Origin: Acuticoccus sp. MNP-M23
GTDB lineage: Bacteria > Pseudomonadota > Alphaproteobacteria > Rhizobiales > Amorphaceae
Direction of reading: 5' to 3'
Assembly: GCF_031195445.1 (NCBI RefSeq)
Contig: NZ_CP133480.1
Location: forward strand, 4,084,501-4,148,500
DNA: 64,000 nucleotides
The notes under the pieces: generated by a model
The model's database searches: none
Told to the model about the DNA's origin: nothing
Seen by the model: the letters and a program-made list of their open reading frames with translations, nothing else
Shown here: positions 39,016-47,789 of the stretch, one piece after another
Numbering within the stretch: the stretch's first letter is position 1
Layout of the letters: each line of letters begins with the position of its first letter
Program-made: the position numbers and the translations under genes

Positions 39016-40544
39016 GACGCGTCCTCCACGATCGAGCCTTTCACGAAGTCGCTCTTCTGTTCCTTGCCGCCGATCAGCGTCTTGCCGGAGCGCTTGGCCT
39101 TGGGGGCCACCGGCTTTTCCTGCCAGATGCCGGCGTTGTGGCCGGTGCCGACACCTTCGAAGAACGATTTCATGTCGTTCATCCGGTCCTTGCGGCCGAT
39201 GGCGGTGTTGACGACGTCGGCAAGCGACCCAGCGCCGGCGGGGCCCATCAGCGGGCGGGCGGAGATGAGGTTGGTGAAGTAGAGCGCCGGCTTGCCCGTC
39301 TCCTTCACCTTCTGCACCACAGGGGTGGTGCCGATGGCGAGATCCGGCTCGAACGCCTCGACGGCGGCCAGATCCTGCTCCAGCGAGGCGCGGAAGGTGA
39401 CGGGCACGCCGCGCGCTTCCAGCCACTGCCGGTCTGCCTCGGCATACGGCGTCTTGGGGCAGGCGGTGCCGACGTAGCGGACATCGGCGCCGGATTCGAT
39501 GAGAAGGCGGGCAACCAGAAGCTCCGAGCCCTCATAGCCCGACACCGTGATGCGGCCGTTGATCCGCTTGGCGGCGAGCGCGCCGGCGATGGCGCCATCG
39601 GCGGCGTTCTGCGCGGCGGCGATCTTGGAAGCCGAGACGCCGGCGGCATTGCCGATGGCGGCGAGCCAGTCGCGCGTGCCTTCGCGGCCGACGGGGCCGG
39701 AACCGACGATGGGGCGGCCCGCGGCGGAAAACGCGCGGAAGGAGGCGGTGTAGAAGGGGTGGATGCCGGCGATCACCGCACCGTCGAGGGCGGCGTAGAG
39801 TTCGCGCCACTCGCGGGTCGGGACGACCGGGCCGACATCGAGGCCCATGGGGTCGAGGAGGCCACCGATGATCATCGGGTCCGCCGGGAACATCTCGCCC
39901 ACCAGGGTGACGGAGGGGCGGGTGGTGCGCTTGTCGGGCGCTGCGACGGGGCCTGCGACGGCCTCGTTGCGGGCGAACTCAAGCATGGCGCCGGCCAGCA
40001 CGTCCTTGGCTTCGGCGTGGGTGGGGATGCCGAAGCCCGGCACGTCGATGCCGATGATGCGCACGCCGTTAATGACCGGCGGCAGAAGCCGCAGCGGCAC
40101 GCCGGACGCGGTGGGAACACAAAGGTTGGTGACGACGATGGCGTCGTAAAGCGCGGGGTCCGCCATGTCGTGGACCGCCTCGCGGATGTCCTCGAACAGC
40201 TTGCCCGTCACCAGCGTTTCGGAGTTGAACGGCACGTAGCCGACCGTCCGCCGCGCGCCATAAAAGTGCGAGGTGAAGGTGAGGCCGTAGACGCAGCAGC
40301 CCGAGCCCGACAGGACCGTGGCGGTGCGGCGCATGCGCAGGCCGACGCGCAACGAACCGAACGCGGGGCACATGGACTGCGGCTGGTCATGCGGGCCGAC
40401 GGGGTAGTCGGCGCGGAATTTGGCGAGGAGTTCGGCGTTGCCGGCAGCCTCTGCGGCAGCCGTCATCCGGTCCTTGCCGCTATGGCAGGCACCGGCCTCT
40501 TCGAGCGCCGGGTTTTCCGCGGTGGGTTCGAAGGGGTGATCCAT
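39009..40544 (-). CDS. bchY: Chlorophyllide a reductase subunit Y
   Basis: A 511-residue NifD-like subunit of chlorophyllide a reductase. Cluster-binding cysteines lie in [43 protein letters not shown] (about 58-100) and in [11 protein letters not shown]. Later family blocks include [17 protein letters not shown] and [34 protein letters not shown]. It starts 3 bases after the bchX stop and overlaps bchZ by 7, consistent with a 1:1 BchY:BchZ complex. Confidence 0.96.
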   Translation of the reverse strand: MDHPFEPTAENPALEEAGACHSGKDRMTAAAEAAGNAELLAKFRADYPVGPHDQPQSMCPAFGSLRVGLRMRRTATVLSGSGCCVYGLTFTSHFYGARRTVGYVPFNSETLVTGKLFEDIREAVHDMADPALYDAIVVTNLCVPTASGVPLRLLPPVINGVRIIGIDVPGFGIPTHAEAKDVLAGAMLEFARNEAVAGPVAAPDKRTTRPSVTLVGEMFPADPMIIGGLLDPMGLDVGPVVPTREWRELYAALDGAVIAGIHPFYTASFRAFSAAGRPIVGSGPVGREGTRDWLAAIGNAAGVSASKIAAAQNAADGAIAGALAAKRINGRITVSGYEGSELLVARLLIESGADVRYVGTACPKTPYAEADRQWLEARGVPVTFRASLEQDLAAVEAFEPDLAIGTTPVVQKVKETGKPALYFTNLISARPLMGPAGAGSLADVVNTAIGRKDRMNDMKSFFEGVGTGHNAGIWQEKPVAPKAKRSGKTLIGGKEQKSDFVKGSIVEDASC

Positions 40545-40547
40545 GGC

Positions 40548-41567
40548 TCAGGCCTCGTCGTAGACGACTTCGAGGGAGGCCTTCGGCGTGAAGGATTTCC
40601 CGCGCATGGCGGCGGGGGTTGCCGGGGTGAGGACCACGTTGCGGCCGGTCACGTCGCCATCGAAGAGGCCGAGGAGACCGTCATTGTCGAGCGGGGTGGG
40701 GTGGACCGGAGGGGCTTCGGCAACGTTCTCCGCCAGTTCTTCGAACAGCGGCGCCCATTCGGAACCGGGGGTGCCGATGATCTGGTAGTTCGCGCTCTTC
40801 TTGCGGATGTCGTCGTGGGCAGGGATTGCGGCCAGCACCGGAATGCCGACCGATTGTGCGAACGCCTGCGCTTCGCCGGTCTGGTCATCCTTGTTGATGA
40901 CCATGCCCGCCACACCGACATTGCCGCCGAGCTTGCGGAAATATTCAACCGCCGAGCAGACATTGTTGGCGACGTAGAGGGATTGGAGGTCGTTGGAGCC
41001 GACCACGATCACCTTCTGGCACATGTCGCGGGCGATCGGCAGGCCGAAGCCGCCGCACACCACGTCGCCCAGGAAGTCGAGGAGGACGTAGTCGAAGTCC
41101 CACTCGTGGAAACCGAGTTTTTCCAGAAGCTCGAAGCCGTGGATGATACCGCGACCGCCGCAGCCACGGCCAACTTCCGGGCCGCCCAGCTCCATCGCGT
41201 AGACGCCGTCACGCACGAAGCAGACGTCGCCGATTTCGACTTCTTCGCCGGCGAGCTTCTTCTTGGTGGAGGTCTCGATGATGGTGGGGCAGCTCTTGCC
41301 GCCGAACAGGAGCGACGTGGTGTCGGACTTCGGATCGCAGCCGATCAGCAGGACCTTCTTGCCCTGCTGAGCCATCATGTAAGACAGATTTGACAGCGTG
41401 AACGACTTGCCGATGCCGCCTTTGCCGTAGATCGCGATGATCTGCGTTTCTTTTTTGACTTCGGACGCAACGACGGGATCCGGCTCGACGGCCGCTTCCG
41501 CCGCGAGCCGCTGGTCGTAGGACTCGGCGCCGTGGTCATCGGATGTGCGGGCGTGAAGATCGGTCAA
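40548..41567 (-). CDS. bchX: Chlorophyllide a reductase iron protein subunit X
   Basis: A 339-residue NifH-like ATPase that delivers electrons to BchYZ. The P-loop is GKGGIGKS (48-55), preceded by a 40-residue charged extension usual for BchX. Switch regions include CDPKSDTTSLLFGG, and the [4Fe-4S] cysteines occur in GRGCGGRGI and DVVCGGFGLPIA. It overlaps bchC by 4 bases (ATGA) and precedes bchY, the standard bchCXYZ order. Confidence 0.97.
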   Translation of the reverse strand: MTDLHARTSDDHGAESYDQRLAAEAAVEPDPVVASEVKKETQIIAIYGKGGIGKSFTLSNLSYMMAQQGKKVLLIGCDPKSDTTSLLFGGKSCPTIIETSTKKKLAGEEVEIGDVCFVRDGVYAMELGGPEVGRGCGGRGIIHGFELLEKLGFHEWDFDYVLLDFLGDVVCGGFGLPIARDMCQKVIVVGSNDLQSLYVANNVCSAVEYFRKLGGNVGVAGMVINKDDQTGEAQAFAQSVGIPVLAAIPAHDDIRKKSANYQIIGTPGSEWAPLFEELAENVAEAPPVHPTPLDNDGLLGLFDGDVTGRNVVLTPATPAAMRGKSFTPKASLEVVYDEA

Positions 41568-42493
41568 TGGACGCTTCCCCAGTTGAGGACCATCTTGAGA
41601 CAGTCGGGATCGGTGAATGCGGTGGTGTAGGCGGATGCGGCCGCGGTGACGGGCGCGACGTGGCTGATGAGGCCATCCAGCGACAGGGCGCCGCTGCCGA
41701 GAAGCTCACGAACGACAACGAGGTCGTTCGCCTTCCACTCGGCTGCGATCTGGATCCGCGCTTCGCGCATGAAGGCCACCGGAAAGGCGAAATCGAGCCG
41801 CTCGCCATAAAAGCCGGCAAGCGTGATGGTGCCGCTGCGCGCAAGGCGGGAGACGGCAGTGTCGATGACCTGGCGGGAGCCGCTGGCATCGACGACGCAG
41901 CGATAGTCCCGCCGTTCGTCGCTTTCCGGCGTTACCACCGGATAGTCCCGGCCTGTCATACGCCCGGTGTGAAGTTCGTGAACCGTGGGCGCCGGATGGC
42001 CGAGTGCCACGGTTATGCGGGCCATGAGGGCACCCAGAACACCGTGGCCGATGATGAGGTCCGGAACGCCGCCCACGGCAATTGCGTGATGGGCGGTGGA
42101 GGCCAGCGCCAGAAGGGTCATCTGCGCGTCGGCACCATCAATACGGTGGAGCCGTGCGGGATCGCAGAAAAGGTTGGCTGCCGCGCCGCCGAAGATCGGC
42201 TTCACGTCCTTGTAGCAGTGCGCGCCGGGGACGAAGACGGCATCGCCGGGGCGAAATGCGTCGTCGGTGCTTTCGACGACGCGGCCCACGGTCTCGTAGC
42301 CTGGAACCAGCGGGTAACCCATGCCCGGAAATGGCGGCATCGCGCCTTCCCAGAGAAGCCGCTCGGTGCCGGCGCTGATACCGGAATAATCCACCCGGAC
42401 GAGGACGCGGTTGTCAGTCGTGCCAAGAGCCAGATCGACCTTGGTCAGGTCGATCGTGCGGGGCTCCTTGAGGACGACCGCAAGCGTTTCCAT
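41564..42493 (-). CDS. bchC: Bacteriochlorophyllide dehydrogenase BchC
   Basis: A 309-residue zinc-type medium-chain dehydrogenase homologue. It oxidises the C3 hydroxyethyl group of bacteriochlorophyllide to the acetyl group. Typical segments are VRVDYSGISAGTERLLWEG, GYPLVPGYETVGRVVE, VFVPGAHCYKD and the cofactor region LIIGHGVLGALMARITVALG. The classical structural-zinc cysteines of alcohol dehydrogenases are absent, as in other BchC. It is the first bch gene of the superoperon and is preceded by a promoter with two PpsR-type operators. Confidence 0.95.
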   Translation of the reverse strand: METLAVVLKEPRTIDLTKVDLALGTTDNRVLVRVDYSGISAGTERLLWEGAMPPFPGMGYPLVPGYETVGRVVESTDDAFRPGDAVFVPGAHCYKDVKPIFGGAAANLFCDPARLHRIDGADAQMTLLALASTAHHAIAVGGVPDLIIGHGVLGALMARITVALGHPAPTVHELHTGRMTGRDYPVVTPESDERRDYRCVVDASGSRQVIDTAVSRLARSGTITLAGFYGERLDFAFPVAFMREARIQIAAEWKANDLVVVRELLGSGALSLDGLISHVAPVTAAASAYTTAFTDPDCLKMVLNWGSVH

Positions 42494-42570
42494 AAAATCC
42501 CTTGTTCGCGCCGGGCACTGCCATCGACTGGCGGGGCCCCGTATGGCGCGGCTCGTTGTTCGTTCTTGCC

Positions 42571-42613
42571 TGTCACTCTACATTGACACTTGGGTATGTC
42601 AATCAGGTTTACA
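42571..42613 (-). promoter_or_regulatory. bchC promoter with two PpsR/CrtJ-type operators
   Basis: Reading the minus strand, TTGACA (42602-42597) and TAGAGT (42580-42575) are separated by 16 bases and form a sigma-70-like promoter. An exact TGT-N12-ACA palindrome (42571-42588) covers the -10 box, and a TGT-N11-ACA variant (42597-42613) covers the -35 box. The gap between them is 8 bases. The known bchC promoter of Rhodobacter capsulatus has the same plan, with cooperative CrtJ/PpsR repression by oxygen and light; the same control is inferred here. The upstream site overlaps the crtF stop. Confidence 0.82.
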
Positions 42614-43744
42614 CCTTGCGACGAGTGCACGAACGAGCACGGGGTTTTTGGACTTGAGAGGGCGGATATCGGTGTAGCCAGCGGCCTTCAACAGGGCGCA
42701 GAGTTCATCGTAAGTGCGCAGGCGGCCTTGGCCCATCGCCATGAAATACCACGGGAAATAGGCGTCCATACCCGTCGGGCGGGCAAGGTCCGCCATGGGC
42801 TCGATCACCACCAGTGCAGCATCAGGTGAGCCGTGCGCCAATGCGCCCAGCAATACGGCCACCGCGGCGTCGTCATGGTCGTGGAGAACCCTGACCAGAG
42901 AGACCAGATCTGCGCGGAATGCCAGACCATCTTCAAAGAAATCAATGGCTTGCGCGTCTGCCCGGTGGTCCAGACCAGCGTCAGTCAGCGCGGCCTCTGC
43001 CAATGGCACCACATCGGGGCGGTCGGCCACGGTCAGTGTCAGATTTTTATGACACTTCAGCGCGGCGATGCCGAAAGCTCCGGCGCCGCCCCCCAGATCG
43101 ACGAGGTGTCGCGCGCGGCGAAAGGGCCGGTTGTGCAAAACCGCGTCTGCAACGAAGGCCTGCGATGCCGCCATCAGCCTGGAATAAGGGGCTGCGTCCG
43201 CGGCCGGCATGGCTGATTCGGGGCCAGTTGCTGCGCCATCGTCACTGGCTGGGACGTCCGATTGCCCGGTGTAGGTCCAGTAGGCGGCAAGTTCGGTTGG
43301 TTTGCCGCCGCGCATCAGGGCCACGGGATCTGCAAGGTCCGCATAAAAATGGTGGTGGTGGGCCACCATTTCGGCAATTCCGCCCTGACCGAGGATCGCG
43401 GCGCCCTTCATGCCGAGGCCCCAGCCGCCGGTGCGCCGGTCCACCAGGCCCTTGGCGTGGGCAGCGCGCATCATCACCTCGACAGCGCGCGGCGTCAGAT
43501 CGAGTTCGGCGGCAAGATTTTCGGTGGACCGGGGGCCGCCCGCGAGCCTTTCCAGAACGCCGAGCGACACCAGCGCTGCAAGAGTTTGCGCATAGACGAA
43601 GCCGGCGACCACATCGAACGTCGCCTCGGCCTGGGACGCCGCAATCGTTTTGCCGAAGGGGAGGGACGTGACAATCCGGTGGAAGGCCGGCGCCATGACC
43701 AGCCGGTCCCGCAGGCGCGCCACGCGGTCATAAAGCGCGCCCAA
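42599..43744 (-). CDS. crtF: Carotenoid O-methyltransferase (demethylspheroidene-type)
   Basis: A 381-residue SAM-dependent methyltransferase that adds the 1-methoxy group in the spheroidene/spirilloxanthin pathway. A dimerisation and helix-turn-helix-like N-terminal domain (LAAELDLTPRAVEVMMRAAHAKGLV) precedes the SAM domain, with motif I HLVDLGGGAGAFGIAALK, then LVSLVRVLHDHDDAAVAVLL and a C-terminal AAGYTDIRPLKSKNPVLV. It lies 9 bases after crtE on the same strand, and its end carries the distal operator of the bchC promoter. Confidence 0.95.
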   Translation of the reverse strand: MGALYDRVARLRDRLVMAPAFHRIVTSLPFGKTIAASQAEATFDVVAGFVYAQTLAALVSLGVLERLAGGPRSTENLAAELDLTPRAVEVMMRAAHAKGLVDRRTGGWGLGMKGAAILGQGGIAEMVAHHHHFYADLADPVALMRGGKPTELAAYWTYTGQSDVPASDDGAATGPESAMPAADAAPYSRLMAASQAFVADAVLHNRPFRRARHLVDLGGGAGAFGIAALKCHKNLTLTVADRPDVVPLAEAALTDAGLDHRADAQAIDFFEDGLAFRADLVSLVRVLHDHDDAAVAVLLGALAHGSPDAALVVIEPMADLARPTGMDAYFPWYFMAMGQGRLRTYDELCALLKAAGYTDIRPLKSKNPVLVRALVARCKPD

Positions 43745-43753
43745 GGTCTGCGA

Positions 43754-44617
43754 TCAGGCGGCGGCTGTGGCGCGCTTGGCGGGCACGAAGCGGGCGGTCT
43801 GGGCCCGGATGAGCTGACGAATCTCGTCTGACGCCATCCCGTCGGGCACGGCTGCGGCGGTTTCCTCGATGAGATGCTTCAGCGTGCGAATTGCTCCGTC
43901 GACGCCATATTCGTCGACGCTGCTGGGGCGGCCGAGGCGCGCGTCCTGCCCCGTCGGCTTGCCCATCATGCCATCGGCTCCGAGCTTGTCGTGAATGTCG
44001 TCGGCAATCTGGTAGGCTGCGCCGAGCCGGCGGCCAATGACCCGCCAGTGCGCCTCGTCACCGCCAGCCGCTACCGCGCCACCGGCGGTTGCCGCCTCGA
44101 AGAGCGCGCCGGTCTTCGCGGCATGGTAGGGCGAAAGCGCGCACCCTTCCTCGCTCTCCATGGCCTGACCGGCCACAAGACCCGCCGGCGATCCCGCACT
44201 TTCAGCAACGATCGAAAGAAGTGCCGGCAAGCGGGGGCCCGCCTCCTGCGCAACGTCGGACAGGGCCTGGAAGGCCAATACGATGAGACCGTCGCCGGCC
44301 AGAACCGCCATGGCTTCACCGTGGGCGGCATGAACCGAAGGGCGACCGCGCCGGGTATCCGAATCATCGAAACACGGCAGATCATCGTGCACCAGGGAGG
44401 CGCAGTGCAGAAATTCGATTGCGGCGGCGAGACCATCGGCGACCGCCGGCCGGTCGTCCCCGCAGGCACGCGCAACGGCGATCGCGAGGCACGGCCGAAC
44501 CCGCGCACCGCCCGGAAACAGCGCGTGTGTGATGGCGGCAGTCAGTTTGCCCGGCTCATCTCGACCCAACAGATGCCGGTTGAGAGCCCGTTCGACGCGT
44601 GTGGAGACGTTCATCAT
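43754..44617 (-). CDS. crtE: Geranylgeranyl diphosphate synthase
   Basis: A 287-residue trans-prenyltransferase that makes GGPP for carotenoids and for the bacteriochlorophyll tail. The first aspartate-rich motif is DDLPCFDD (78-85, DDxxxxD followed by DTRRG). The second is DDIHDK in YQIADDIHDKLGADG. The substrate-positioning block GGARVRPCLA is near residue 36. It is the first gene of the minus-strand superoperon and diverges from crtD across a 94-base interval with a palindrome. Confidence 0.94.
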   Translation of the reverse strand: MMNVSTRVERALNRHLLGRDEPGKLTAAITHALFPGGARVRPCLAIAVARACGDDRPAVADGLAAAIEFLHCASLVHDDLPCFDDSDTRRGRPSVHAAHGEAMAVLAGDGLIVLAFQALSDVAQEAGPRLPALLSIVAESAGSPAGLVAGQAMESEEGCALSPYHAAKTGALFEAATAGGAVAAGGDEAHWRVIGRRLGAAYQIADDIHDKLGADGMMGKPTGQDARLGRPSSVDEYGVDGAIRTLKHLIEETAAAVPDGMASDEIRQLIRAQTARFVPAKRATAAA

Positions 44618-44638
44618 TCTCGAAACCGTCTACCTCAG

Positions 44639-44658
44639 TTGACACTACGTAGTGCACA
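44639..44658. promoter_or_regulatory. Palindrome and TTGACA box in the crtE-crtD intergenic region
   Basis: TTGACA (44639-44644) facing crtD overlaps a perfect 12-base palindrome CACTACGTAGTG (44643-44654), which sits inside a larger TGA...CACA arrangement. It resembles, but does not exactly match, the TGT-N12-ACA operator of PpsR. It is placed to control both divergent crt operons. No clear -10 box at ideal spacing is seen. Confidence 0.4.
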
Positions 44659-44711
44659 ATGACCTTATCGAAAGCGAAACATGAGTCAATTCGGCTGGAG
44701 CCGAAGCCAAT

Positions 44712-46247
44712 ATGAACCACAAAACGGTCGTCGTCGGGGGAGGGTTTGGCGGGCTTGCAGCCGCACACCGCCTGCAGTCGGCCGGCATTTCGACCACTCT
44801 GGTGGAGCGGCAGCCCCGCCTTGGCGGCAAGGCGCGCAATGTCGGCGTTGGCAGCGTTCTTGCGCCGGGCGGGCCGACAGTCCTCACCATGCGGCATGTG
44901 TTTGAAGAGCTGTTCGACGCTGGCGGCGAGCGGCTGGAGGAAGCCGTGTCGCTCGCCCCGCTGGACACGATTGCCCACCACCGCTGGAGCGCGAGCGAAC
45001 GGCTCGACCTTCATGCCGACGTGGACGCGAATACGGCCGCAATCGCCGACTTTGCAGGCGCTGCGGAGGCAGACGGCTACCGCGCCTTCCTCGCAGATGC
45101 TGCGCGCATCTACGCCACGGTGGATGGCCCGTTCATTCGCTCGCCCAAGCCGGACCTCTTCGCTCTTGCGCGCGCCGTCGGCCCGCTCGGCGCATCCAAG
45201 ATCCGCCCGTTCGACACCATGTGGTCGGCTTTGTCGCAGCATTTTGCCGATCCGCGGCTGCGCCAGCTTTTCGGCCGGTATGCGACGTATTGTGGCGCCT
45301 CACCCTTTGCCGCACCGGCAACCTTGATGCTTGTGGCGCATGTGGAGCAATGCGGGGTCTGGGCCATCGACGGGGGGGCGGCGGCCCTTGCCAGGGCCAT
45401 CGGCGATTCGTTCGAGCGGCATGGCGGCACGGTCTTGCTCGATGCGCATGTGGACGACATCCGCATCAAGGATCGCCGCGTCGAGGGTGTGGTGGTGGAT
45501 GATTGTCTGGTCAAGGCCGACAGCGTCATCTTTGCCGGGGATGCGGCGGCGGTGGGGGCCGGGCTGCTGGGGCGGATGGCATCGCGCGCTGCGCCATATG
45601 TCAGCCCGCGCCACCGTTCGCTCTCCGCCGTCACTTTTGTGGCACAGGCGCGGTCCGAGGCGCCGCTCGACTATCATACGGTGGCGTTCGGGCCAGATTA
45701 TCCGGCCGAATTCAAGGCGCTGTTCGGCAACCGGACCATGCCCGAAGAGCCGACCGTCTATGTTTGCGCGCCCGAACCACCAGCGGAGCCCGGCGGCACG
45801 CAGGGTATTCTCATCATTTTGAATGCGCCGGCCGACGGCGACATCCGTCACTATGGCGAGGAGGACATCGCCCGATGCAAAGAACAGGTGATGGCGACAC
45901 TGGGCCGCTGCGGGCTGCCAGTCACCCTGGAGGCAGCGGTCTCATCGACGCCGACGGACTTTGCGGCAATGCTGCCGGGGACGGGGGGCGCGATCTACGG
46001 CCGGGCCTCGCACGGGTGGACGGCATCGTTCCAGCGCCCGGCGCTGCGCACGCGCACGCGGGGGCTCTATCTGGCGGGGGGCAGCGTGCATCCGGGGCCC
46101 GGGGTGCCGATGTCGGCACTGTCTGGCCAGATGGCGGCCGAAGCATTGATCAGGGACTTCGCTTTGACGCGCCAGTCCCGCCCGGCGGCTATGTCTGGTG
46201 GTACCTCGATGGGGTCAGCGCGGACGGCAACCACGCCATCACGGTAA
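44712..46247 (+). CDS. crtD: 1-hydroxycarotenoid 3,4-desaturase
   Basis: A 511-residue FAD-dependent phytoene-desaturase-family enzyme acting on 1-hydroxy or 1-methoxy carotenoids. The FAD-binding loop is VVVGGGFGGLAAAHRL at the N-terminus, followed by the LVERQPRLGGKARNV arm. A substrate-side region is YCGASPFAAPATLMLV, and the C-terminal FAD block is RGLYLAGGSVHPGPGVPMSALSGQMAAEAL. The last 25 or so residues read across the start of crtC in another frame and are not part of the fold. It diverges from crtE. Confidence 0.94.
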   Translation: MNHKTVVVGGGFGGLAAAHRLQSAGISTTLVERQPRLGGKARNVGVGSVLAPGGPTVLTMRHVFEELFDAGGERLEEAVSLAPLDTIAHHRWSASERLDLHADVDANTAAIADFAGAAEADGYRAFLADAARIYATVDGPFIRSPKPDLFALARAVGPLGASKIRPFDTMWSALSQHFADPRLRQLFGRYATYCGASPFAAPATLMLVAHVEQCGVWAIDGGAAALARAIGDSFERHGGTVLLDAHVDDIRIKDRRVEGVVVDDCLVKADSVIFAGDAAAVGAGLLGRMASRAAPYVSPRHRSLSAVTFVAQARSEAPLDYHTVAFGPDYPAEFKALFGNRTMPEEPTVYVCAPEPPAEPGGTQGILIILNAPADGDIRHYGEEDIARCKEQVMATLGRCGLPVTLEAAVSSTPTDFAAMLPGTGGAIYGRASHGWTASFQRPALRTRTRGLYLAGGSVHPGPGVPMSALSGQMAAEALIRDFALTRQSRPAAMSGGTSMGSARTATTPSR

Positions 46248-47071
46248 TTGCGTTCATCGGAAGCGTGTTCTCGCCCTATTATGCGTGGTCCGGCAAGCGG
46301 GAGCCGCTCAACCACGTTGCGGTCAACGTTGCGCTCTATGGCAAACCGTCCCGCTGGGCGATGACGGAGCGGACCCGCCGGGACGCGGAGCAGACGCAGA
46401 CCGGGTTTCGCGTGCGCACCAGTGCAATCGAGCAGCTGGGCGACGGCCGCATCAAGATCGTGATCGACGAGCGTGGCGCGCCGATCCCGCGCAAGGTCCG
46501 CGGTGAAATCATCCTCTCCCCGTCGGCCATTGCGCGCACCGCCTATCCCATCGACAGGGCGGGAGAGCACCTGTGGCGCCCGATTGCGCCATCGGCCGGC
46601 GTTTCGGTCCGCATGAGTGCGCCTGACCTGTCCTGGGAGGGGACCGGGTACGTGGACATGAACTGGGGCATGAAGCCTCTGGAGCGCACGTTCGACCATT
46701 GGGACTGGATGCGCGTCGACCTGGGGGAGGGCCGTTCGGCGGTGTTCTACGACACCGAGGAGCTGTCCGGCGGGGGGCGGCAACTTGCGCTGCTTTGCGC
46801 ACCGGACGGGACGGCCGAACCGATGCCTGCGCCCCGGCGCCACAGATTGCCCGGCACGCTCTGGCGCGTCCCTCGCTCCGGCTGGTCCGATGGCGAAGGG
46901 CCAACGGTGCGGCGAACGCTGGAAGATACCCCGTTTTACGTGCGAACGGAGCTGGACGTGGACATTCTGGGCGCGCGGCGAACGGCGATCCAGGAAACGC
47001 TTTCGCTCAGCCGCTTCCGCAACACAATCGTACAGCTGATGCTGCCCTTTCGGATGCCCAGATCGCTCTGA
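46145..47071 (+). CDS. crtC: Carotenoid 1,2-hydratase
   Basis: About 308 residues of acyclic carotenoid hydratase, which adds water at C1-C2. The conserved N-terminal block FDAPVPPGGYVWWYLDGVSADG is followed by IAFIGSVFSPYYAW and later by GTGYVDMNWG and FDHWDWMRVDL. The start is uncertain: no ATG, GTG or TTG lies in frame just before the conserved N-terminus. The nearest candidates are an ATT at 46145, a GTG at 46016 deep in crtD, or a GTG at 46265 that would remove about 40 conserved residues. I give the ATT as a nominal boundary. The 5' end overlaps crtD by about 100 bases. Confidence 0.85.
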   Translation: MDQGLRFDAPVPPGGYVWWYLDGVSADGNHAITVIAFIGSVFSPYYAWSGKREPLNHVAVNVALYGKPSRWAMTERTRRDAEQTQTGFRVRTSAIEQLGDGRIKIVIDERGAPIPRKVRGEIILSPSAIARTAYPIDRAGEHLWRPIAPSAGVSVRMSAPDLSWEGTGYVDMNWGMKPLERTFDHWDWMRVDLGEGRSAVFYDTEELSGGGRQLALLCAPDGTAEPMPAPRRHRLPGTLWRVPRSGWSDGEGPTVRRTLEDTPFYVRTELDVDILGARRTAIQETLSLSRFRNTIVQLMLPFRMPRSL

Positions 47072-47087
47072 ACCTTATCAAACAGGC

Positions 47088-47195
47088 CTATGATTTTCGG
47101 TTCTGACGCATCGCTCTAATGTCCCAGATGGCGAAAGCGATGCACCCACCGAAAATCAAGATAAGTTCCATTAAAATCAGAAGACCACCGTCCAT
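47088..47195 (-). CDS. Small 35-residue membrane protein downstream of tspO
   Basis: An ATG at 47195 opens a 35-codon frame ending in TAG at 47088, preceded by a strong AGGAGG ribosome binding site 8 bases upstream. The product has an N-terminal MDGG, one hydrophobic helix (about 5-24, LLILMELILIFGGCIAFAIW) and a basic C-terminus (RAMRQNRKS), the layout of a single-pass microprotein. It lies 54 bases after tspO on the same strand and ends 16 bases from the convergent crtC stop. I recognise the style of similar tiny proteins in phototrophs but cannot assign a function. Confidence 0.65.
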   Translation of the reverse strand: MDGGLLILMELILIFGGCIAFAIWDIRAMRQNRKS

Positions 47196-47249
47196 TTACC
47201 TAGTCCTCCTGGTCAGACAATTGTATGAGTTTCTTGAAACAGGCACACA

Positions 47250-47714
47250 TCATGAGGCATTGCGGCGCATGATGCTATAGTTGAGCGCGCTCGCAAAGCC
47301 GACCCAAAGAAGATACGGCACCATCAGGTAGGCCGCTATCGGGGAATGGGGGTAGAATGCCAGGATTGTCGCGGCGATTGTGACGAACATCAAAATTGCG
47401 TCAGCAAGGGCAAGGTCGACCCGTCGCGCGCCGAAGAACAAAGCCGACCAGCCCGCGTTGGCGACAAGCTGCAACCCGTAGAGCATGAGGGGGACCGTGC
47501 GCTCGCCCGGCGCAGCGTCAACCGTGAAGCGGTAGCCGGCGTAGGCGATCATCAGGAAAAGCAAGGTCCAGGCCGGACCGAACAGCCAGTCCGGCGGGGT
47601 CCACGGCGGCTTGTTGAGGGCCCGGTACCAAGCGCCGGGCATGAAGAACGCACCGCTGGATGCGGCGAGAACGTTGACGCCTATAAAAACCAGAAAAAGC
47701 GTCCAGTTCTCCAT
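47250..47714 (-). CDS. tspO: TspO/MBR-family tryptophan-rich sensory protein
   Basis: A 154-residue membrane protein with five hydrophobic helices and the family's Trp/Pro-rich signature (KPPWTPPDWLFGPAWTLLFLMIAYAGYR), then LQLVANAGWSALFFGARR and the C-terminal PYLLWVGFASALNYSI. TspO (CrtK) of Rhodobacter binds porphyrins and modulates photosynthesis gene expression in response to oxygen. The ATG at 47714 has GGAG 6 bases upstream; an in-frame TTG at 47726 is less likely. Its place next to crtDC is the classical one. Confidence 0.93.
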   Translation of the reverse strand: MENWTLFLVFIGVNVLAASSGAFFMPGAWYRALNKPPWTPPDWLFGPAWTLLFLMIAYAGYRFTVDAAPGERTVPLMLYGLQLVANAGWSALFFGARRVDLALADAILMFVTIAATILAFYPHSPIAAYLMVPYLLWVGFASALNYSIMRRNAS

Positions 47715-47789
47715 GTCAGTCTCCAAAACTGCGCCAGAGACGCATTGCGTGAGATATAGTTCCGGCCCGCATTATCAAGCGCGCCCGCT

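Noticed and set aside
39138-41393. 751-codon plus-strand frame opposite bchY and bchX
   Set aside because: The bch genes are certain, and the opposing frame is a compositional shadow rich in Gly, Asp and Val.
44639-44658. Calling the crtE-crtD palindrome a definite PpsR operator
   Set aside because: Half-sites are TGA and CAC rather than TGT and ACA at N12 spacing, so I list it only as a candidate element.
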